The notes under the pieces were generated by a model. That model had not been told where the DNA came from. It ran no database searches and saw only the letters and a program-made list of their open reading frames with translations. A stretch of 64,000 nt of DNA from Thalassoglobus polymorphus (GTDB taxonomy: Bacteria > Planctomycetota > Planctomycetia > Planctomycetales > Planctomycetaceae), in contig NZ_CP036267.1 in the NCBI RefSeq assembly GCF_007744255.1, positions 2,235,500 through 2,299,499 of the forward strand. Direction: 5' to 3'. The first letter of the stretch is position 1, and every line of letters begins with the position of its first letter. Below, piece by piece: positions 60,151-64,000 of this stretch. A program made the translations under genes and the position numbers.

Positions 60151-61202
60151 GTGAGAGTCGAGCCACAGGCGCGACAGCTTGGTCGGTTTTGTTAGTGGTG
60201 CTCGGGCTGATATTCCCGCATAGGCTGCTCGCTCAGGACCCCGCTGATGATGCCGTCGAGAAATCAATCGCTCGGGCATTGGAATTCATCGCCAGCCAAC
60301 AAACTGATCACGGTTCCTGGAGGACCGAATCCTGGGGCGATTCCTCAGCGATCACTTCTCTGGCAGTCATGTCTTACCTTGCTGCCGGTCATGTGCCCGG
60401 TGAAGGGATTTACGGTGAGCGAATCAATCGTGGTGTTCGCTGGGTTGTCGATCAACAACAACCGGACGGGATGTTGATCTCAAAGAAATCCAGCCACGGC
60501 CCGATGTACAATCATGGAATCTGCGCGTTAATGCTTGGTGAAGTTGCCGGCATGATGGATGGTGCCGATGCGATGGTTGTTCGACGTTCGCTGGAAGATG
60601 CAATTCGCCTGATTTTAGAGTCACAGGCACTCTCGAAAAACAATCGCCATCAAGGGGGATGGAGATACCAGACGAACAGCCGCGACAGTGATTTAAGTGT
60701 GACCGGCTGGCAGGTCATGGCGTTACGTGCTGCGAAGGATATCGGTTGTGATGTCCCTGCAGAGGCCATTGATGCAGCGGTTCAATATGTGAAAAACTGC
60801 TCCGCAAGGGAGAACGAGGGCTTCTCTTATCAGCCTGGAAATGCTCCGACATCAACATTGACCGGGATCGGTATCACCTGTCTGGAAGTCTGTGGAGCTC
60901 ATCAAACTCCTGAAGCAATCGGGGGAGCAAAGTGGTTGCTTGAACATCCTCTTCACCAACGGTCCAGCTACTTTTACTACGGCGTTTACTATACTGGCGT
61001 TGGGATGTTTAAGATGGGTGGGAACATCGCTAAAGAAAATCATAAGCACCTGGCGGGGCTTCTTCTTCCACTTCAGGATGACGATGGAGGATGGACTCCA
61101 ATTCATGGGAGCGAGCGTCAGGCGGGACGAATTTACGCCACTGCCGCAGCTGTTTTGGCGCTCACTGTGGAATACCGGTATCTCCCGATTTATCAGCGGT
61201 GA
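60147..61202 (+). CDS. secreted prenyltransferase/squalene-oxidase-repeat protein
   Basis: A 351-residue exported protein with a signal peptide ending near LLAQDPAD. The rest is an alpha/alpha toroid of the type seen in terpene cyclases and protein prenyltransferases: repeats with QW-like motifs such as QQTDHGSWRTESWGDSS (about 50-66), QQQPDGMLI, QGGWRYQTNSRDSDLSVTGW (about 172-192) and DDGGWTPIHG. A catalytic DXDD motif of squalene cyclases is not seen, so a binding or structural role is more likely; such proteins are common in planctomycetes. It is translationally coupled to the DUF1028 gene by a 4-bp overlap. It is convergent with the gene at 61248 (45 bp). Confidence 0.88.
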   Translation: MSESRATGATAWSVLLVVLGLIFPHRLLAQDPADDAVEKSIARALEFIASQQTDHGSWRTESWGDSSAITSLAVMSYLAAGHVPGEGIYGERINRGVRWVVDQQQPDGMLISKKSSHGPMYNHGICALMLGEVAGMMDGADAMVVRRSLEDAIRLILESQALSKNNRHQGGWRYQTNSRDSDLSVTGWQVMALRAAKDIGCDVPAEAIDAAVQYVKNCSARENEGFSYQPGNAPTSTLTGIGITCLEVCGAHQTPEAIGGAKWLLEHPLHQRSSYFYYGVYYTGVGMFKMGGNIAKENHKHLAGLLLPLQDDDGGWTPIHGSERQAGRIYATAAAVLALTVEYRYLPIYQR

Positions 61203-61247
61203 ATCGATCTCTGTTCGGCCTCGATCACCCGGCCTCGACCATCCCGT

Positions 61248-62627
61248 TTACAATTGAATTGTTGTGACCCCTTTCGGAAGGTCGAAACAGAGAGTTGCTG
61301 TTTCAGGTGTCTGAAAAATGTGACCGGCTTTCAATTGTGTTTTCGACTGCACTCGTTTCAGCGGAATCACCTCACCTCGTGAAGTGATTTTGAGTGGTTG
61401 CGCCTCATTGGTTTTGAACTTCAATGTGAAGTCGGGGCAAGCGAATGGAGCGTCCAGTTGAATCGTTGAGTCATCGACACGAATCGTCGTCAACTCTTTC
61501 GCGGCCCAGTATCGGGCGATTTCGCTGAGCTTCATCCAGTGAAGTTGTTCTGGATACTTTTTGTGAACTGAATTCACGACCCGTTGAAACGCGTGGAAAC
61601 CTGCTTTCGTTCCGTTGCTGTACATGCCCGGCCAGTGACAGAGGAAAAATCCTGGCTCACCACGTTCGATTAAATCGACGAGCCGTCCGGAACTCGCATC
61701 GGCTGTAGAATACCGATCTGGCTCAGGGGTGACATCCCCTTCCCAACCGCCGAACCAATCACCCGTCCCTGCAGGAATGTTGACAGTGAGATTGACTTGA
61801 CTTGTTCCCAGCCCGGAGACATGTTCGACTTTTGGCTGCGTGCTTTCTTGTTCTCCAACGACGTACTTGAAGTAATGTGGAATCTCGGTTTGATACACAT
61901 CGCGCACAGATTGCTGAGCTGCGAGTGAGAGCTCTGTTTTCACCATGTTGCCGAATCCTCCGGGCGTGGTGACTCCTTCGCATGGCAAGCCGCAGTTCTT
62001 CAGGATTTGCAATGCGTAGGCAAGGTACTCTGCGAGTTCGTCGACGCTCTTCTTTTCTTGTGGGTAGGAGTTCTCCATTGTTGCCGGGCTGATTTCGTCA
62101 AACGGTCTCCCTGTTTTGAGATCAATCACGCGAGTATGTGTGATCATTTCTGGGTGAATATCCCAGTTAGGGACCATCAACTCGCGGACAAGTTTTAAAC
62201 TCTGTTGCAATGCCTTTCTCGGCCAGCCTGGAAGTTCTCGATCGACCCAGCCGACACAAGAAGGATAGGGAACGATACTGTATTTCCCTTTCACGCCATT
62301 CTCGGAACACCACTCTCCAAACTCTTGCACAAAGCTGTCCGGGATTTCACGTGGAAAGGTTTGCCACGGTTTCTGGTAGACAGCTCGGTCGGGGTAACAG
62401 CTGTGGAATTGAGGAATACAGAAGTGCCCCATGTTGACCAGACAGGTCGAGTCGTCGATGATGAATGTCATCGGGATGCGATCACGAGGATACAGAGTTT
62501 CGACCGCTGCGTCCTGTTGAGGTCGTTGTCCCAACGGCGATTGCGCGAAGAGCTGAGAGCCGAGTATACTGCTCGATGCAATGGCTGAGGATGTTTTCAA
62601 AAACAGACGTCGATCACCATGCCACAT
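61248..62627 (-). CDS. secreted polysaccharide-deacetylase-like protein
   Basis: A 459-residue Tat-like exported protein: DRRLFLKTSSAIASSS at the N-terminus, cleavage near QLFAQSPL. ATG with AAGGAG seven bases upstream. The body (about 45-360) resembles the (beta/alpha) barrel of polysaccharide deacetylases and glycoside hydrolases: RIPMTFIIDDSTCLVNMGHF with an Asp-Asp, KGKYSIVPYPSCVG, then HTRVIDLKTGRPFDEISP and CHWPGMYSNGTKAGF. The usual NodB zinc motif HxxxH is not obvious, so activity is uncertain. A beta domain ends the chain. It lies 89 bp downstream of the ceramidase-like gene and may share its transcript. Confidence 0.75.
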   Translation of the reverse strand: MWHGDRRLFLKTSSAIASSSILGSQLFAQSPLGQRPQQDAAVETLYPRDRIPMTFIIDDSTCLVNMGHFCIPQFHSCYPDRAVYQKPWQTFPREIPDSFVQEFGEWCSENGVKGKYSIVPYPSCVGWVDRELPGWPRKALQQSLKLVRELMVPNWDIHPEMITHTRVIDLKTGRPFDEISPATMENSYPQEKKSVDELAEYLAYALQILKNCGLPCEGVTTPGGFGNMVKTELSLAAQQSVRDVYQTEIPHYFKYVVGEQESTQPKVEHVSGLGTSQVNLTVNIPAGTGDWFGGWEGDVTPEPDRYSTADASSGRLVDLIERGEPGFFLCHWPGMYSNGTKAGFHAFQRVVNSVHKKYPEQLHWMKLSEIARYWAAKELTTIRVDDSTIQLDAPFACPDFTLKFKTNEAQPLKITSRGEVIPLKRVQSKTQLKAGHIFQTPETATLCFDLPKGVTTIQL

Positions 62628-62716
62628 TACGTCGCTCCTTTTTGGTCCAGTTCTTGCGTTTCAATGTTTCACACTTTATGAGAGCGAAGAAAAATAAACG
62701 ACCTGTCGGGGAAAAT

Positions 62717-64000
62717 TTATCGTTTCAAAAGTCTGGACAATGTTTGTTGAACCTCTTCTTCGCATGGACCGGTAAAAGACCAGGTTTGCTCATAACCGCC
62801 TCGGTCGGTGTAGATGTGGTCCGGGCCAAAGTACCAGACTCCACATTCTCCGTAACCGGCGACGCAAACAAATGATGACTTGGGAGCGATCTGTTGTGCA
62901 AAAAGTTGAAACTCTACGAATGGTTCCCCCGGCAAATTGATGAGATCAATCTCTCCAATTCGCATGCGAGACGCCTGCACCTTTCGGTCTGCCTGCAAGC
63001 AGTCTCGGAATGCCGTATACATCGCCGCTTTCAAGCGAGTCGAAAATCTCTGATTGGTTGCGAGTTGTTGCTCGAGCGCAACAGGGTGAAAGGGGCCGTC
63101 GTCCCGGGGAGTGAAGTTGACCGGGATCGACTGCCAATAAACTTCATCATTTGAGAGAGATGAGACATTCACAGTGACATCGGTCTGATGATCGTTGATT
63201 TTTTGTGTGCTGCGAAGCATTGCATCATGCAGGTTGGCTGACAATTGCTTTCTGGCTGCACGAGTTCCATCGTTGTATTTGCCAACAGTCACATTGCCGC
63301 CGCATCCATTGAAGTAGACTTGAAAGACCCCTGTTTCCTTTTCGAACCGCTCTCTTGCGATGCCGACGGTATCCCAACTGATGCGGGCATCGCCATAGAA
63401 ACTTTGCGGGTGAGTTGCGTAGTAGTGAAGCTGCGCGATGGAAGTCTCCCCATTGAAAAAGGTGACCGTACGTAGCCAGGGATCGATCAAACCTTCAGGG
63501 GCGTTTCGAATTGCAAGGTCACTGGTGAGACTTGACCGTACTCCAAGGCTCCCATTGTCTTGAGGGACGCGCCGGTTTGAGGCGACCTCACGGACCTCTG
63601 CACGCGTCCCAATAATTCTGCTGACCGATTGAAACTCTTCTTTGGCTTTGATGATTCCTTTCGATGCTCTGGACGCAATTTCTTCTGTGAATTGCTGATG
63701 TCGTTTCAATTCAGGACTTTCGTCACCGAATAAAACGCGCATCCCATCGGCGTCTAAAACGGGAGCGGTGTGCTGATGGAGTGACTGCAAAGCGACTTGG
63801 TGTAGTGACGTTCCCGCCGCTTGAGCCATTTTCGAACGAATCGTTTCGTCGCTTGAACCACATATCCCGCAATAATCAATCGCAGCGACGACAAATATCT
63901 CTTCGCCATTGCGAATCAGAACGCCTCGCATTTCGAGCGGGTGCTCGATGCTCTCGATTTTCTGCATGAACCCAACGCAAGGACCATCACCAATCGGCGG
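62717..64000 (-). CDS. neutral ceramidase-like secreted protein (partial at the window edge)
   Basis: The C-terminal part of a gene that runs beyond base 64000; the frame is open to the end (PPIGDGPCVGFMQKIES), so the ATG at 63967 is internal. The residues seen, about 427, resemble the neutral-ceramidase N-terminal domain: GVLIRNGEEIFVVAAIDYCGI, VALQSLHQHTAPVLD (zinc-ligand-type HxH), FNGCGGNVTVG, FVCVAGYGECGVWYF. It shares this plan with the gene at 43813 but sequence identity looks low. The catalytic half seems complete. It is probably cotranscribed with 61248-62627, 89 bp downstream. Confidence 0.87.
   Translation of the reverse strand, partial: PPIGDGPCVGFMQKIESIEHPLEMRGVLIRNGEEIFVVAAIDYCGICGSSDETIRSKMAQAAGTSLHQVALQSLHQHTAPVLDADGMRVLFGDESPELKRHQQFTEEIASRASKGIIKAKEEFQSVSRIIGTRAEVREVASNRRVPQDNGSLGVRSSLTSDLAIRNAPEGLIDPWLRTVTFFNGETSIAQLHYYATHPQSFYGDARISWDTVGIARERFEKETGVFQVYFNGCGGNVTVGKYNDGTRAARKQLSANLHDAMLRSTQKINDHQTDVTVNVSSLSNDEVYWQSIPVNFTPRDDGPFHPVALEQQLATNQRFSTRLKAAMYTAFRDCLQADRKVQASRMRIGEIDLINLPGEPFVEFQLFAQQIAPKSSFVCVAGYGECGVWYFGPDHIYTDRGGYEQTWSFTGPCEEEVQQTLSRLLKR

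Overview
The window looks like chromosomal DNA of a member of the Planctomycetes, probably Planctomycetia (a Gimesia/Thalassoglobus/Rubinisphaera-like genome; the genus is a guess from gene families and moderate GC). The signature is a dense set of planctomycete-typical secreted families: a PSCyt1-DUF1549-DUF1553 giant next to a DUF1501 protein, three sulfatases, two neutral-ceramidase-like proteins, PQQ-type beta-propellers, a PhoD-like phosphatase, a prenyltransferase-repeat protein and several signal-peptide proteins without a recognised family. No rRNA, tRNA, CRISPR array, integrase or transposase gene was recognised.

Layout. 1-471 is the N-terminus of the housekeeping sigma factor RpoD (minus strand, leaves the window), followed by about 1.2 kb with no convincing gene. 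1.7-9.5 kb: PQQ-type protein, a one-TM protein, a small two-TM protein, a sulfatase and a PhoD-like phosphatase. 9.6-13.4 kb (minus): rnpA without rpmH, a gluzincin-like peptidase, a Mog-type molybdopterin adenylyltransferase and a TPR membrane protein. 13.6-20.9 kb (plus): glutamate dehydrogenase, a stand-alone cNMP-binding-domain protein, a membrane protein overlapping a TiaS-like protein, an RraA-like protein, alanine dehydrogenase and a PQQ-type protein. 20.9-25.4 kb: a MocA-like protein with two TM helices, an FAD oxidoreductase and GDP-mannose 4,6-dehydratase. 25.6-33.1 kb (plus): DUF1549/1553 + DUF1501 pair, sulfatase, secreted HAD phosphatase. 33.1-42.1 kb: alpha/beta hydrolase, orphan SpoVR, PfkB kinase coupled to iron alcohol dehydrogenase, M28 peptidase with PDZ domain, and a response regulator-PP2C phosphatase. 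42.3-51.6 kb: sulfatase, ceramidase-like protein, a retropepsin-like protein with a duplicated C-terminal domain, a secretin/STN-like secreted protein and two envelope proteins. 51.7-57.3 kb: Tex, SurE, a DUF2617-like protein and a GlcD-type FAD oxidase. 57.3-59.1 kb is a gene-poor stretch rich in repeats. 59.1-64 kb: DUF1028 protein coupled to a prenyltransferase-repeat protein, then a deacetylase-like secreted protein and a partial ceramidase-like gene.

How the genes fit together. Central nitrogen metabolism (glutamate and alanine dehydrogenases) sits beside RNA and expression functions (rpoD, rnpA, tex). The many secreted hydrolases (sulfatases, phosphatases, peptidases, ceramidase-like and deacetylase-like proteins) fit a lifestyle of degrading sulfated, complex organic matter, as is known for marine planctomycetes.

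The most unusual signal is not a gene. It is a set of short dispersed intergenic repeats, about 103 bp and about 79 bp long, plus a GGGAC/GTCCC hairpin module. They occur at many loci, one copy is nested inside another (57.4-57.6 kb), and they overlap stop codons or sit directly against start codons. They look like small non-autonomous elements.
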